From Elymus sibiricus (lineage: Eukaryota > Streptophyta > Magnoliopsida > Poales > Poaceae): a stretch of 64,000 bases of DNA. The position numbers and the translations under genes are program-made. The stretch covers positions 83,849,895-83,913,894 of the forward strand of contig CM077676.1 in NCBI GenBank assembly GCA_039707655.1, read 5' to 3'. The notes below the pieces were generated by a model. That model was not told the DNA's origin. It worked only from the letters and a program-made list of their open reading frames with translations, and made no database searches. Position 1 is the first letter of the stretch; the number at the start of each line of letters is the position of its first letter. Shown here piece by piece: positions 43,817 to 55,364 of this stretch.

Positions 43817-44462
43817 TTCTACTAATGATAAAACAATGGGGATTAATCTTATTGCTAGGTTTCTTTCTGTCTACATTATGTCACCTTACTTACTGCGTTA
43901 CTCTATTTCTTGCAAATTTAATACTTTGAGATGCATGCTGGATAGCGGTCTTGGGGTGGAGTAATGGTTGTAGACGTCAGTAAGTTTAACGGACTACTTA
44001 TCACGGATGTAATGCCTATGTGAGATTATGCCATGAATGATCATAGTTATGAATTGCCGCTATTCTTTCAATTGCACAACAGTAATTTTTTACCATGCCA
44101 CTACCTGCTTTCAAGAGAGATGCCACTAGTGAACCTATGGCCCCCGGGTCTATTCTCCATTAATACAAATGCTCCTAAAATTTGCTCTTTTACTTTCTTG
44201 CCATTTGCCCTATCACTATATATTTGCTTTTAATATTGTAACTAGCAAGAACAAGGGTATTGACAACCTCCTTGCCACTTTTGGGTGTGCAAGCAATTTT
44301 ATCTGTTTGTGTGCAGGTGCTGCTAATGTTGTTAGCTTGGTGCCTCGTACTAGTTCGATAAACCTTGGTTCTTAACTGAGAGAAATACTTTCTGCTGCTG
44401 TGTTGCATCACATTTCCTCTTGGGAAATCCAACAACTCCTACGGGAGTAGCGGAAGAATTTT

Positions 44463-44481
44463 TGGCGCCGTTGTCGGGGAG
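44463..44481 (+). other. Primer-binding site, tRNA-Asp type
   Basis: TGGCGCCGTTGTCGGGGA is complementary to the 3' end of plant tRNA-Asp apart from one base, and lies 10 bp after the LTR end. It identifies an LTR retrotransposon and fixes its strand. Confidence 0.75.
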
Positions 44482-44686
44482 TCATCATCTACCAAATCAG
44501 GTACCTACACACAAACTATTTATCTGTTGCTTCTTTTTTATTTTTCTTGTCTAGTTGCTGTTTTCCTTTTTATTTGCCTTCATCTTTGTTTGCAATTTTT
44601 TCTCCAAAATACCAAAAAATAATCTTGTGTTGCTATTTCTTGCTTGTGCTGCCATCGTGTCTACTCCTCCTACTTTACTATATAGA

Positions 44687-44881
44687 GAGGGTTTGGAAAT
44701 CCTCAACTTCAAACAATTGAATGACGAATCTTTGAAAGAAGCTTGGTATAGAATTCTTGAGATTCATGAAAAAACTGCTCAAAAATGCCACATTAGAATC
44801 TTACTCAAAAGCTTTTATGTTGGTTTATCACTACGTAATAGACGTGTTGTAGATTTAATATGTTTTGAAAACAAAGGATAA
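44687..44881 (+). pseudogene. Gypsy gag fragment
   Basis: The frame reads REGLEILNFKQLNDESLKE, AWYRILEIHEKTAQKCH and LLKSFYVGLSLRNRR, typical of the gag start of this grass gypsy family. It breaks off into A-rich repeated sequence at about 44881. Confidence 0.6.
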
Positions 44882-45125
44882 AAAATGAAAAGGGTAGCAT
44901 AAAGGGAAAAAGAAAAAAAGAAATAGAAACAGAAACAAAAATGGAAAAAGGAAAAAAAAAGAAAAGGGTAGAATACAGGGAAATTTGAACAAAAAATGGA
45001 AGTTCTAATATGTTTTGAAAACAAAGGATAAAAAATGAAAAGGGTAGAATAAAGGGAAAAAGAAAAAAAGAAACAGAAACAGAAACAAAATGGAAAAAGG
45101 AAAAAAAAGAAAAAAGAAAACAGGA
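44857..45125. repeat. A-rich sequence with a ~150-bp direct duplication
   Basis: The string beginning AATATGTTTTGAAAACAAAG at about 44857 recurs at about 45007, followed by nearly the same run of GAAAAAG/GAAACAG words. This is a tandem duplication at the truncated edge of the gypsy copy. Confidence 0.7.
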
Positions 45126-45128
45126 AAG

Positions 45129-45670
45129 AGCGGAAAACTGGCAAAAGAAAAAAAACAGCAAAAAACTGTTGAGGGAACCTTCCAGAATGTTCCCAAAACC
45201 GGTTTGCCTCCCAGTGCTTTAATCCTCGTAGTGGGCCGGCCCGTTTCGCGGTTCTCGCTCGCCCGCTTCAGCGGAAGCGCAACAGTTTGACGCACGCGCA
45301 TGTCAAATAGGGTTCGCCACCAAATAGGCCCTCCACTCCTCCATAAGAAAAAGAAAATGAAAAGCCGAAACCGCAGTCCAGACAAAAATATGAAACGGGA
45401 CCCAGCCAAACATGTGGTCGTGGTCCACCAGTGGCAACGCATCCCCAGCCCACACATGGCAATTGTTTTTGACAATGGCCCATGCGCCATGGCCGGGAAT
45501 CCCTCCTCAAGCAAGGCGCTCAGGAAACAACATGAACTACACAAAAATGGGTCGAAAACATGAATCTTGACCTCCAATATGAGCATTAGCAAATCTATTA
45601 TTTTATTCATTAATCAAGCCTAAACGGAAAAAATTGCGTCCGGTGCAGCGGCCATGACTAGATCGCACTG
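45129..45670. other. Non-coding spacer, not assigned
   Basis: Mixed-composition sequence between two gypsy copies. I recognise no gene or repeat family here. Confidence 0.5.
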
Positions 45671-46211
45671 TGTTGGGGATATTTCCCAACATTGGAGACT
45701 CGACAGGAGGATAACCCGGCCATAGAGCTACAAGGCTCAGTGGGTTATCTCGCTCCTGGGCCTTGAAGATACCCAGTGGGCCGGCTCAACGGAGGCCTAG
45801 TGCGAAGAGGGGCTCAGTATGTGGGCCTGCTTAAGGAGAAATATAAAGACAAGGAAGATTGCCTTGGAGAGCAAGACAATTAGAGTAAGAGTAGGATACG
45901 GGTTAAGATTACAACCCGTACTCTCATGTACACCTAGGGCTCAACCTGTTATATAAAGGAGAGCGCCTAAGGCAAAAAGACTAAGTTACGATCCATCGAG
46001 AGCTAGGTTAGCGAATCCGCACCCTTGTAATTGAGATCCAAAGCAATACAATCAAGCAGGACGTAGGCTTTTACCTCCGTTGTGAGGGGCCGAACCTGGG
46101 TAAACTCGTGTCTTCTCGTTCCCGATCAACCCCGTTAAGCTTCCACCTTTGTGCGATGGCCTCATCAATAAATCCTTTCACAAGGGCATCTGCCGGGTCA
46201 AAACCACGACA
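45671..46211 (+). repeat. 5' LTR of gypsy A, 541 bp, with TATA box
   Basis: The LTR starts TGTTGGGGATATTTCCCAAC (itself a short inverted repeat) and ends ACCACGACA. TATATAAAG lies at 45950-45958. The primer-binding-site-like TTGGCGCCCACCGTGGGG follows from 46213. No matching 3' LTR is in the window. Confidence 0.75.
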
Positions 46212-46215
46212 GTTG

Positions 46216-48033
46216 GCGCCCACCGTGGGGCCTACACACGGTGGAGTTGAGTTCTTGGCGGGAGCTCTCCCAGGGTTCGGGAAGTACGCGATCGGCCAGA
46301 TGACGAAGAGCCGCCGCGGAAAGCTGTACATCGACGATGCAGGCTGGGGTCCTGAGGCTGATTCAATCGAGTCAGGATACAGGGCCCCCTTCGGCAAGAT
46401 GTATGTCTTCATCGGTGCTATTGGCGAATCTGGGCCCGAGCCAGACTTCTCCACCGACAACGTCGAGTCGGCTCGTCGCGCCAGCCCTAGCCAGGCAAGA
46501 CCCGGCCCACCGAGAGCCGGCCGGAAGCACGTCTGATGGCGAGTCATCGATGGGAGAAACCGAGTCGATCCGTACCTTGTATGACGGAAGGCTTGGAGGA
46601 TACGCTAGTGACATTTTTCCTAAAGCCCGTGAGCTGCCTAGATTTACTGTAGTCTACATGGCGGGAAGGCAAGATCCCACTCGTGACCCGGTAGATCCAG
46701 CGGCAGGGCAGAACCTTACCGTTGCCGGCTCAGGAGGAGCCAGCACGGCCGCTGCCGGCTCACAGAAGACCGAGGCGCAGGCGCTCGCAGAGATGATGGC
46801 TACCTTGGCGACCATGCTGGCAGAGCCGGTGACTGCAGGAAATGCTGCTGCGCGCAACGCGGATATCATGAAGTGCCGCGAGCAGATGACCAAAATCCAA
46901 GAGGATATCAATGCTGAGAACACCCGCATGGCAGAGATGCAAGCCCGGCTTGCCGAGGAGAGACAACGCTTGGAGGAGGATGCTCTCTATCTAAGCCGCC
47001 GGCAGGCCGAGTCGGAATTCGTTCATAGGAGCCGACACCGAAGCCGGTTTCCGGCTCGCATCGAGCCGACTCAACTGTTTACTACGCCGCAGGATCCACC
47101 GGCTTCGGTAAACCCGGGGGCTGGTGTTGCGTCCCCAGCAGGGCCGCCGCCGCCGCAGCCGCCTTGTCAGCAAGACCCGGCTCAACTCCAGTCGCCGGCT
47201 CAGCAGCAGCAATTGCCGTCTCGCCGGTTCCAGACCCCAATTGGACATTATTCCAACCCGGTTGACAATGTTCTAGTGGCAACATACAACCTGGCAGCGA
47301 TTCCCATTGAAGGAAACGGTCCAGTTCAGAACGCAGCCAGGGAGGCCATTGAGATGCTCAAGACGGCGGTGACACAGCAGGCAAATTACTCTTATAGTCA
47401 ACACCGGCTCCACTCAACCCCACAACAGAGTCGCACCAGGAGTCAGCGTCAGGAGTCGCCGGCAGTTTCCAGTAGCGCACAGCGCAGAAGGGCCACGCAG
47501 CCGCTTGCGAATCAGCAACAACCCAGGATCCCAAATGCACAGGAGATTGTTGACACCGCTCGGGCTCTGTGAGCGTTGGAAGAGGAAAACGCACGTGCGG
47601 TGTATAATCAGCCCACGGCGGAAGACCCTCCCACCGCAACCCAAACGACTGGTCGCCTCAGTGGTCTATCAAGTCGCATGATTGGAACTCCTTGTCTAGC
47701 TCCAGCATTACGAGATGGACGTATGCCTTCGGATTTCAAGGGTCCTCGCAAGGTCCCCAACTATACAACAGATCTGGAGCCGGTTGAGTGGATCGAGAGT
47801 TATGAGTTAGCAATGGGTCTGTTGGGGGCTAGCGAGGCAGTGTGCGCGTGTTATTTACCTCTCATGTTGGAAGGTCCAGCACGCACTTGCTGGTAAACTC
47901 TATTAGCACCTGGCAGGAATTGAAGGAACGCTTCATCAAGAATTTCCAGGTAACCTGCAAGCGGCCAACCACAATTGTCAATCTTGAACATTGTGTTCAG
48001 CGTGAGGATGAGTCAGCACATCATTGGGCTCGC
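46216..48033 (+). pseudogene. Gypsy A gag, N-terminal part (broken)
   Basis: The early region reads FGKYAIGQMTKSRRGKLYID in one frame and switches to the frame that runs from about 46500 to 47572. That frame contains an Ala/Glu/Arg-rich coiled coil (MAEMQARLAEERQRLEED) and Pro/Gln-rich linkers. TGA at 47570 (CGA in the expected ALRALEEENA context) stops it. The conserved retrotransposon gag domain follows (SDFKGPRKVPNYTTDLEPVE, ELAMGLLGASEA). A 1-bp loss near 47887 shifts the frame before STWQELKERFIKNFQ. The gene is then cut by the LTR at 48034 and resumes at 49611 (RVAEVIHSSDS). Confidence 0.8.
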
Positions 48034-49605
48034 TGATATGTCTCCAACGTATCTGTAATTTTTGATTGTTCCATGCTATTATAGTATCAATCTTGGATGT
48101 TTTATATACATTCACAAGCAATTATATATCATTTTTTGGGACTAATAACCCATTAACTTAGTGCCCAGTGCCAGTTGCTGTTTTTTGCCTGTTTTTGGTT
48201 TTTTAGAATATCAGTACCAAACGAAGTCGAAATGCCACGAAACTTTTTGGAGATTTTTTTTTCTGGACATAAGAGACACTAGAAGCTTCTGGAGAGGGCC
48301 AGAAGGCAGAGGAGGTGGCCACGAGCCACCAGGGCACGCCCCAGGGGGTGGCGCGCCCTGGTGCCTCGTGGGCCCACCTCTACTCCGTTTGACCTAATTC
48401 CACCTATATAAATACTCTAAAATCGGGAAACCAACAGAGGAGTCCACTAAATACTTTTTCCACCGCCGCAAGTTCCTGTTCTCGAGAGATCCCATCTGGA
48501 GGCCTTTTTCGGCACTCTGCCGGAGGGGGATTCGATCACGGAGGGGCTCTCCATCAACCTTGCTGCCCTTCCGATGATGCGTGAGTAGTTTACCACAGAC
48601 CTTCGGGTCCATAGTTAGTAGCTAGATGGCTTCTTCTCTCTTTTTGATCTTCAATACAATGTTCTCTTCGATGTTCTTGGAGTTCTATCCGATGTAATCA
48701 CTTTTTGCGGTGTGTTTGTTGGGATCCGATGAATTATGAGTTTATGATCAGATTATCCATGAATATTATTTGAGTTTTCTCTGAACTCCTTTATGCATGA
48801 TTATTATAGCTTCTTATTTCTCTCCAATCTATTGATTTGGTTTGGCCAACTAGATTGATTTATCTTGCAATGGGAGAGGTGCTTTGTAATGGGTTCGATC
48901 TTGCGGTGCTCAATCCCAGTGACAGAAAGGGACATGACACATATGTATCATTGCTATTAAGGGTAAAAAGATGGGGTTTATTCATGCGTGACTTTACTTT
49001 GTCTACATCATGTCACCTTGCTTAAGGCGTTACTCCGTTCTTTATGAACTTAATACTCTAGATGCATGCTGGATAGCGGTCGATGTGTGGAGTAATAGTA
49101 GTAGATGCAGAATCATTTCGGTCTACTTGTCTCGGATGTGATGCCTATATACATGATCATTGCCTTGGATATCATCATGATTATTTTCTTTTCTATCAAT
49201 TGCCCAACAGTAATTTGTTTATCCACCGTATGCTATTTTCAAGAGAGAAGCCTCTAGTGAAAACTATGGCCCCCGGGTCTACTTTTATCATATATTAAAA
49301 ATCCCAAAAATACCTTGCTGCAATTTTACTTTATTTATTTTATATTATATTTTTGTTTGATCCATCTATCTATCTATCACCATACAATTTAATCTTGCAA
49401 TTAACCGCCAAGGGATTGACAACCCCTTGTTCGCGTTGGGTGGAAGGATTTGTTATTTTGTCTGCAGGTGCTGTTAACGAGTTGTTGCGTGATTCTCCTA
49501 CTGGATTGATAACCTTGGTTTCATAACTGAGGAAAATACTTATCTCTACTGTACTGCATCATCCCCTCCTCTTCAGGGAAATCCCAACGCAGCTCGCAAG
49601 TAGCA
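48034..49605 (+). mobile_element. Family-B gypsy LTR in gypsy A gag (solo-LTR-like), 1,572 bp
   Basis: The LTR starts TGATATGTCTCC, has TATATAAATA at 48405-48414, and ends CAAGTAGCA. CTCGC precedes it (48029-48033) and CTCAC follows it (49606-49610), a 5-bp duplication with one change. The interrupted gag frame continues correctly across it. No internal region of B follows here, so it looks like a solo LTR. Confidence 0.85.
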
Positions 49606-49610
49606 CTCAC

Positions 49611-49716
49611 CGGGTTGCCGAAGTCATACATTCTTCAGATAGCATCTCAGCAAGTCAGGCAGTTCTTGTCATGGAACGAACTTGCAAATTCCAGCCCTTG
49701 GTGCAGAAATTGGTCT
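49611..49716 (+). pseudogene. Gypsy A gag piece after the LTR
   Basis: The frame reads RVAEVIHSSDSISASQAVLV and on to FQPLVQK, then jumps at GAAATTGG directly into RNase H sequence. The rest of gag, protease and reverse transcriptase are deleted, probably through the short shared string GAAATTGG/GAGATTGG. The same piece recurs at 56203-56308 with three differences that I can see. Confidence 0.8.
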
Positions 49717-51730
49717 CAAATTTGAAAGCACTTCGACTATTCAGAGCAGAGCCTTGGCAGAATTCATTGCAGAATGGACACCAACGCCAGACGATGAAAT
49801 TCAAGAGACAACTATCCCCGGCAAGGAAATGGATCGAGAATGGACTATGTACTTTGACGGGGCTTTCTCGCTGCAAGGCGTCGGTGCTGGCGTGCTGCTT
49901 ATCGCACCCACCGGAGAGCACCTCAAGTATGTAATTCAGATGCACTTTCCCCGGGAGAGATCAACAAACAACACTGCAGAATATGAAGGACTGCTTGCCA
50001 GTCTCAGGATCGCGGCGGACCTTGGAATTAAGAAGCTCATTGTCAGAGGTGACTCACAGCTTGTCGTTAGGCAAGTTAACAAAGATTATCAGAGCCCGTT
50101 GATGGAAGCATATGTAGATGAAGTGAGAAAGTTGGAGGAGCGTTTTGACGGGTTGCAAACAGAGCATGTTCCTCGTGCGGGGAACAACATTGCCGATGAC
50201 CTGTCAAAACGTGCTGCCCTCAAGTTACCTGTGGAACTAGGAACTTTTGTGCTCTGCTTAACTCAGCCATCCATAACACCATCGACGAGGCAAGACAAAA
50301 GAAGGAAATTGAGTTCCGGCCAGTACTTTCCTGCAGAGCTCCCAAGAGCCGCCGGCAAGGAAGTTGCCGGGAATGACACGGTTGCCGGTGAGCAGCAGCT
50401 TCGCGCAGAACCTCAGGTTCTTGCCGCAGAAGCAAGCGCTCCCGCGGCAAAAGATATGCATTTGGTCCTTGTTGTCGAGCCGCAGGCTCCAACATGGGCA
50501 CAACACATCGTCCAGTTCCTTCAAACATGAGAACTCCCTGAAGAACAGGAAGAAGCGGAGAAAGTAGCCCGTCAGTCTATTATGTACCAGTTCGTTGACG
50601 AAATCCTGTATAGAAAGAGACCGAACAGTGTGAAATTGAAGTGTATTCCTCGGGAGGATGGACTGGAGCTGTTGGCAGAGATACATGGAGGCATATGTGG
50701 CTCCCACATAGGCTCAAGAGCTCTTGTCGGCAAGGCATTCCGGCAAGGTTTCTTCTGGCCCACTGCTCTCCAGGATGCAACTGCACTAGTAACCAAGTGT
50801 GAAGCGTGCCAGTTCCATTCAAAGCAATTGCATCAGCCAGCTCAAGCTCTTCAGACAATCCCTCTTTCCTGGCCATTTTCGGTCTGGGGGCTCGACATAT
50901 TGGGCCCCTTTCCTCGCGCTGCCGGGGGCTTCGAATACTTGTACATTGCTATCGACAAGTTCACGAAGTGGCCGGAAGTGGAAGCAGTGAGAAAGGTGAC
51001 AGCACAATCAGCCGTCAAGTTCTTCAAGGGAATAGTGTGCCATTTTGGTGTGCCAAACAGGATCATCACCGACAATGGCACGCAGTTCACGAGCCGCACC
51101 TTCATGCAGTATGTCCAAGACCTTGGCGGCAAAATCTGTTTTGCTTCTGTTGCTCACCCGAGGAGCAACGGCCAAGCGGAAAGGGCAAATGCTGAAGTGT
51201 TGCGAGGTCTCAGAACAAGGACTTTCGACAAGCTGCGCAAGTACGGAAGACGCTGGATTGATGAGCTGCCGGCGGTTCTTTGGTCAATCAGAATGACACC
51301 AAATCTAGCTACTGGCCAGATACCCTTCTCCCTAGTCTACGGGGCAGAAGCAGTTCTCCCCACAGAACTCATATACGGGTCACCTCGAGTACTCGCTTAT
51401 GATGAGCTTGAGCAAGAGCACCTGCGCCAAGATGACGCCACGCTCCTTGAGGAAGATCGTCTTCGGGCTGCTGTGCGAGCTGCACGCTACCAGCAAGCCT
51501 TGCGCCGCTATCATAGCCGCAAGGTTCGTGCCCGAAACCTTGAGGAAGGCGACCTTGTTCTTCGGCGCGTTCAGTCAGCCAAGAATTCTAACAAGTTGAC
51601 GCCGAAGTGGGAAGGCCCTTATCGGGTAGTACGAGTCACCAGGCCCGGCGCAGTCCGTCTGGAGACCGAAGATGGCATTCCAGTGAGCAATTCCTGGAAT
51701 ATCGAACACCTTCGTAAGTTCTACCCATAA
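49717..51730 (+). pseudogene. Gypsy A RNase H and integrase
   Basis: The frame begins LKFESTSTIQSRALAEF, then RNase H (YFDGAFSLQGVGAG, NNTAEYEGLLASLRIA, IVRGDSQLVVRQV, NIADDLSKRAA). A linker ends at TGA 50528 (after FLQT). The frame reopens with the integrase zinc domain (H..H..C..C in EIHGGICGSHIG and KCEACQFH). The catalytic core follows (D in WGLDILGPFP, D in ITDNGTQF, E in NGQAERANAEV), then a C-terminal domain with GDLVLRR and KWEGPYRVV, stopping at TAA 51728. Integrase inserts the retrotransposon cDNA. The integrase itself carries no lesion, but the polyprotein is broken upstream. Confidence 0.92.
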
Positions 51731-51735
51731 GGCGC

Positions 51736-51758
51736 GGTTGCCGGGTCTCCCGGCAACC
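51736..51758 (+). other. Perfect stem-loop just after the pol stop
   Basis: GGTTGCCGGG, loop TCT, CCCGGCAACC: a 10-bp perfect stem starting 5 bp after the integrase stop codon. A smaller palindrome TTGCCGGCAA follows at about 51774. Its role is unknown. Confidence 0.7.
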
Positions 51759-52127
51759 ACCTTTTCCACAAGTTTTGCCGGCAAGGCATATGATCCTTTG
51801 TACAGAGCCAGGCGCAGACCCTGTGCATAGTTAAATAAACTTAAGCGTTTTACAATTCTTGTCGATTTTCATGTCAATCTATGTGCATGCTTGTCTGAGA
51901 TATTGTATTACGACTGCTTCCGGTAAGCACTAATGAACCGCCAAGGTTCCATATCTCTATTTTCTCTTCTTTCTTTTTCTCAAAGGACAGAAGGTTTCCT
52001 CGCGTGCAAGTTTGCCGGGAGGAATGATGGAATGGACACCAACAGGCGACGTTCAAGTTGACATTTTGCAATAAGGAGTACAACAACGAAAAGCTAAGTT
52101 GCAAAACTCTTAAGCAAATTTCCATTG
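51759..52127. other. 3' non-coding part of gypsy A, cut at a rearrangement point
   Basis: Non-coding sequence that changes character near 52130, where family-B internal sequence starts. No 3' LTR of A appears, so this is a breakpoint rather than an element end. Confidence 0.5.
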
Positions 52128-52130
52128 TAG

Positions 52131-52913
52131 ACCTATTTTTTCTATGAAGTTTTGCTTGAAAATCATGAATCTGAAAATTGTGATGAAGTGTTAGAAGAAG
52201 AAATTTATAAAGTGATTCATGATAGCTCCTTTATTGAAAAGCATGATTGCAATGATGTTACTATAAATTCTATTAATGTGAATTGTGCTAATAATATGCA
52301 AAACTACAAGCTTGGGGATGAGGATTTTGTTATGTCCACTACTTATTGCAATGATCATGATTGGGGTGATAATGTTTCTTATGATCTTGAAAATTTATTT
52401 AAGCCTCATGATGAATATGATATTGATAATAATGTTTGCAATAATATTGAAAGTGGGTTTGGAAGAGCGTCAACTTTAGGTAAAAATAATCCCACACATT
52501 TGGAGAGTGTTCAATCTTATGAAATTTTTGATAAAAGTGGGTTTGGAGAGGTCATGACTTTAGTTGATGTTAATCCCACTATCTTGGAAGATTATAAAAC
52601 TTTTATGCATGTGGATCATGAAGTGAAAATTTTATATGATAGCTATATTGTTGAATTTGATTATGATCCTACATGTAATTATTATGAGAGAGGAAAATAT
52701 GGTTGTAGAAATTTTCATGTTACTAAATTACCTCTCGTTATGTTGAGATTGTCAATGTTTTATTCCTCTCCTTTGCATATGCTAGATATTTCTTGTCTTG
52801 ATAATTTGTTTGCTTATAAAATTCCTATGCATAGGAATTATGTTAGACTTAAATGTGTTTTTCACATGTTTCATGATGCTCTCTTCGTTTTTCAATTACT
52901 ATCTTTCATGTGA
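52131..52913 (+). CDS. Uncharacterised ORF of gypsy B, in env-like position, 5' truncated
   Basis: An uninterrupted frame of ~260 codons, bounded upstream by a stop at 52128 and ending TGA at 52911. It has no ATG at its head, so the start is probably lost at the breakpoint. The product is Asn/Asp-rich and AT-rich in codon use. The C-terminal third is the most conserved-looking part (YYERGKYGCRNFHVTKLP, then FAYKIPMHRNYVRLK), with two hydrophobic patches around it. It lies between the pol side and the 3' LTR of a Ty3/gypsy element, the place where env-like ORFs occur in some lineages. I recognise it as a recurrent accompaniment of this grass retrotransposon family but know of no function, and I see no recognisable envelope motif. 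Confidence 0.55.
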   Translation, partial: TYFFYEVLLENHESENCDEVLEEEIYKVIHDSSFIEKHDCNDVTINSINVNCANNMQNYKLGDEDFVMSTTYCNDHDWGDNVSYDLENLFKPHDEYDIDNNVCNNIESGFGRASTLGKNNPTHLESVQSYEIFDKSGFGEVMTLVDVNPTILEDYKTFMHVDHEVKILYDSYIVEFDYDPTCNYYERGKYGCRNFHVTKLPLVMLRLSMFYSSPLHMLDISCLDNLFAYKIPMHRNYVRLKCVFHMFHDALFVFQLLSFM

Positions 52914-55364
52914 GCATCATTGAAATCTCAAGCCTATCTTAATGGCTATAAAGAAAGAGCTTGTTGGGAGACAACCCAATACTTTATGTTCTTGTGTGTT
53001 TACACAATTATGATACTGTTATGATTGTGCTTTTTATATTTTAATTTGTGTTTGTGCCAAGTAATGCCTTTGGGATGATTTGGAAGATAGTATAATTGAT
53101 GCTGTTTGGAAAATAGAAAGTTTTGTGTCCAGTGCTGGAATTTTAGTTCTGTACTAGAGCCAGAAAAATCTGAAATTTTTAAACAGTATTGGTATATGAA
53201 TTTCCCACGTTGTCCTAATTTTTCAGAATTTTTGAAGTTACAGAAGTATGGCTTTTAAATAGATCTCTATAGACTGTTCTGTTTTTGCTAGATTCTATTT
53301 TTGATGCATTGTTTTTCTTGTTTTGATGAAACTATGGATTGTATCGGGGGGTATAAGCCATGGAGAAGTTAGAATACAGTATGTATAATGCAAAAACAAA
53401 ATATGAATGGGTTTGCAACATTACTTAAAGTAGTGATTTGTTTGTTATACTAACGGATCTCACGAAGTTTTTGTTCAGTTTTGTGTGATTGAAGTTTTCA
53501 AGTTTTTGGGGAGATCACGATGGGTGAAGGAATAATGAGTGGCAAGAGCCTAAGCTTGGGGATGCCCAAGGCACCAGAAGGTAATATTCAAGGAAGACTC
53601 AAGCGTCTAAGCTTGGGGATGCCCTGGAAGGCATCCCCTCTTTCTTCTACCAACCATCGGTAATTTTACTTGGAGCTATATTTTTATTCGTCACATGATA
53701 TGTGTTTTACTTGGAGCGTCGTGTATTATATGAGTCTTTGCTTTGTTTGCTCTTTAGTTTTTCACAATCATCTTTGCTGGACACACCTATTTGAGAGAGC
53801 CACACGTTTATCATGATTTGTTAGAATACTCTATGTGCTTCACTTAAATCTTTTTAGCTAGGCAGTTGCTCTAGTGCTTCACTTAAATCTTTTTGAGCAC
53901 GGCGGTGGCTATATTTTGAAGAAATATTTGCACTCTCATGCTTCACTTATATTATTTTGAGAGTTTATAAGATTAAATTTTGAAGAAATATTTGCACTCT
54001 CATGCTTCACTTATATCTTTTTGAGAGTTGACAATAGTAATGGTAATTTGCACAAGATATGAATTTGGTCCCGAAGTGATGAATATTCAAGAGGGATATA
54101 ATAAAAAATTTCATATAGATCATTGGATATGATAAGTTAGATTCCTTGCAATAGTTTTGCGATATGGAAATGATAATATGTGTCATGTTAGTGAGTAATT
54201 GTGATTTAGTAAGAATATTGGTGTTAAGGTTTGTGATTCCCTATGCATGCACACAAAGTCAATAGCTATGCAATGAAATTATATCCTACTTATGGTGCAT
54301 TATTTGGTGTTAGTTATGTTCAATGCATGTTTATGACCGTTTTCGCTTTTTGGTTGGTCGCTTCTCAATCTATTTGCTAGCCTTCATTTGTACTAAGCGG
54401 GAATACTCCTTGTGCATCCAACTCCTTAAACCCAAGTTGTGCCAAATGAGTCCACCATACCTACCTATATGCGGTATTTCCATGCCGTTCCAAGTAAATT
54501 TGCATGTGCCAACTCTAATTTTTCAAAATAATTTTCCGTTTTGTGTGCCCGTACCGCTCATGAAGCGGCAGGGGGTGGCCAATATTTTCCATTCTAGGTG
54601 TGTTATTCTCATGATGAGTGTTTATTCACTTGTCATTGCATGAGAGAGTGGCAGGTAATAGGGATGCCCAGTCCCGAAATGAAAAAAAATTAATATGATG
54701 GTAATAATAAATTCCTTGGAAAGTGTTGGTATGGAAGGCACCCGTGGATACGGCTAGCCATGGATTGTGAAAGAATGGTGGAAAGGAAATAAACTTTATT
54801 TTCTGTTTGGGAACCGCCTATAATGTGTCTAGCATGGAAGATATTGGAAATTCTCGGTCATTTTCGTTGACAGGAAAAGCATGCCTCTCAAAATAATTTT
54901 ATCTCTCTCTAATTTAAGCCTTGAGCTCTGGCACCTCTGCAAATCTATGCTTCCCTCTGTGAAGGGCCTATCTATTTTACTTTAATGCAATTTTTATTTT
55001 TATTTTGAGTCTCCATCTTCTCTTACAAAGCACCAACTAGAGAGCACTATTGTCATACTTGTGCATTGGATGTAGCTAATATTGAGTGTGTTTCATGAAT
55101 GGATCAATGATTGAGCATAATGGGCTAGAGATAGCGTTCTTTAGCATTGATATTTTGAAAGGCATGGTTGCTTGTTAGTATGCTTGAGTATTTATGTCCA
55201 CATGTCAAATTATAGACTATTGCTTTGAATCATTCAAGTCCAAATGTCCATGCTACAAAAGAAAAGACTATATGATGAATATGATAGGTAGCATTCCACA
55301 TCAAAAATTCTGTTTTTATCATTTACCTACTCGAGGACGAGCATGAATTAATCTTCGGGATGCT
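52914..55364 (+). other. 3' internal non-coding region of gypsy B
   Basis: Sequence typical of this family's stretch between the extra ORF and the 3' LTR: GGGAGACAACCCAATACTTT, then AAGCTTGGGGATGCC twice (near 53550 and 53608). Repeated units TGCTTCACTTA...TTTTTGAGAG occur at about 53820-54030. A polypurine-tract position lies just before the LTR (TCGAGGACGAGCATGAATTA, 55331-55350). No gene is seen. Confidence 0.6.

Larger units (their letters stand above)
39951..45128 (+). mobile_element. Ty3/gypsy element of family B, 3' truncated (LTR, primer site, start of gag)
   Basis: The LTR runs 39951-44452 including a nested Helitron; without it the length is about 1.58 kb, matching the LTR at 48034. 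It starts TGATATGTCTCC and ends near GGGAGTAGCG. A primer-binding site follows at 44463. About 400 bp of internal sequence with a gag fragment remain before A-rich sequence. No right LTR of this copy is found. It cuts off the second Harbinger element. Confidence 0.8.

Noticed and set aside
44463..44481. tRNA-Asp gene fragment on the - strand
   Set aside because: Only the acceptor-end complement is present, at the position expected for a retrotransposon primer-binding site.
44805..45161. Phe/Leu-rich frames on the - strand that look membrane-like
   Set aside because: They arise from A-rich repeated sequence read in reverse (TTTTTC runs) and carry no real protein signal.
50258..50707. Frames on the - strand over gypsy RNase H and integrase
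   Set aside because: Antisense shadows of a well-supported pol region.
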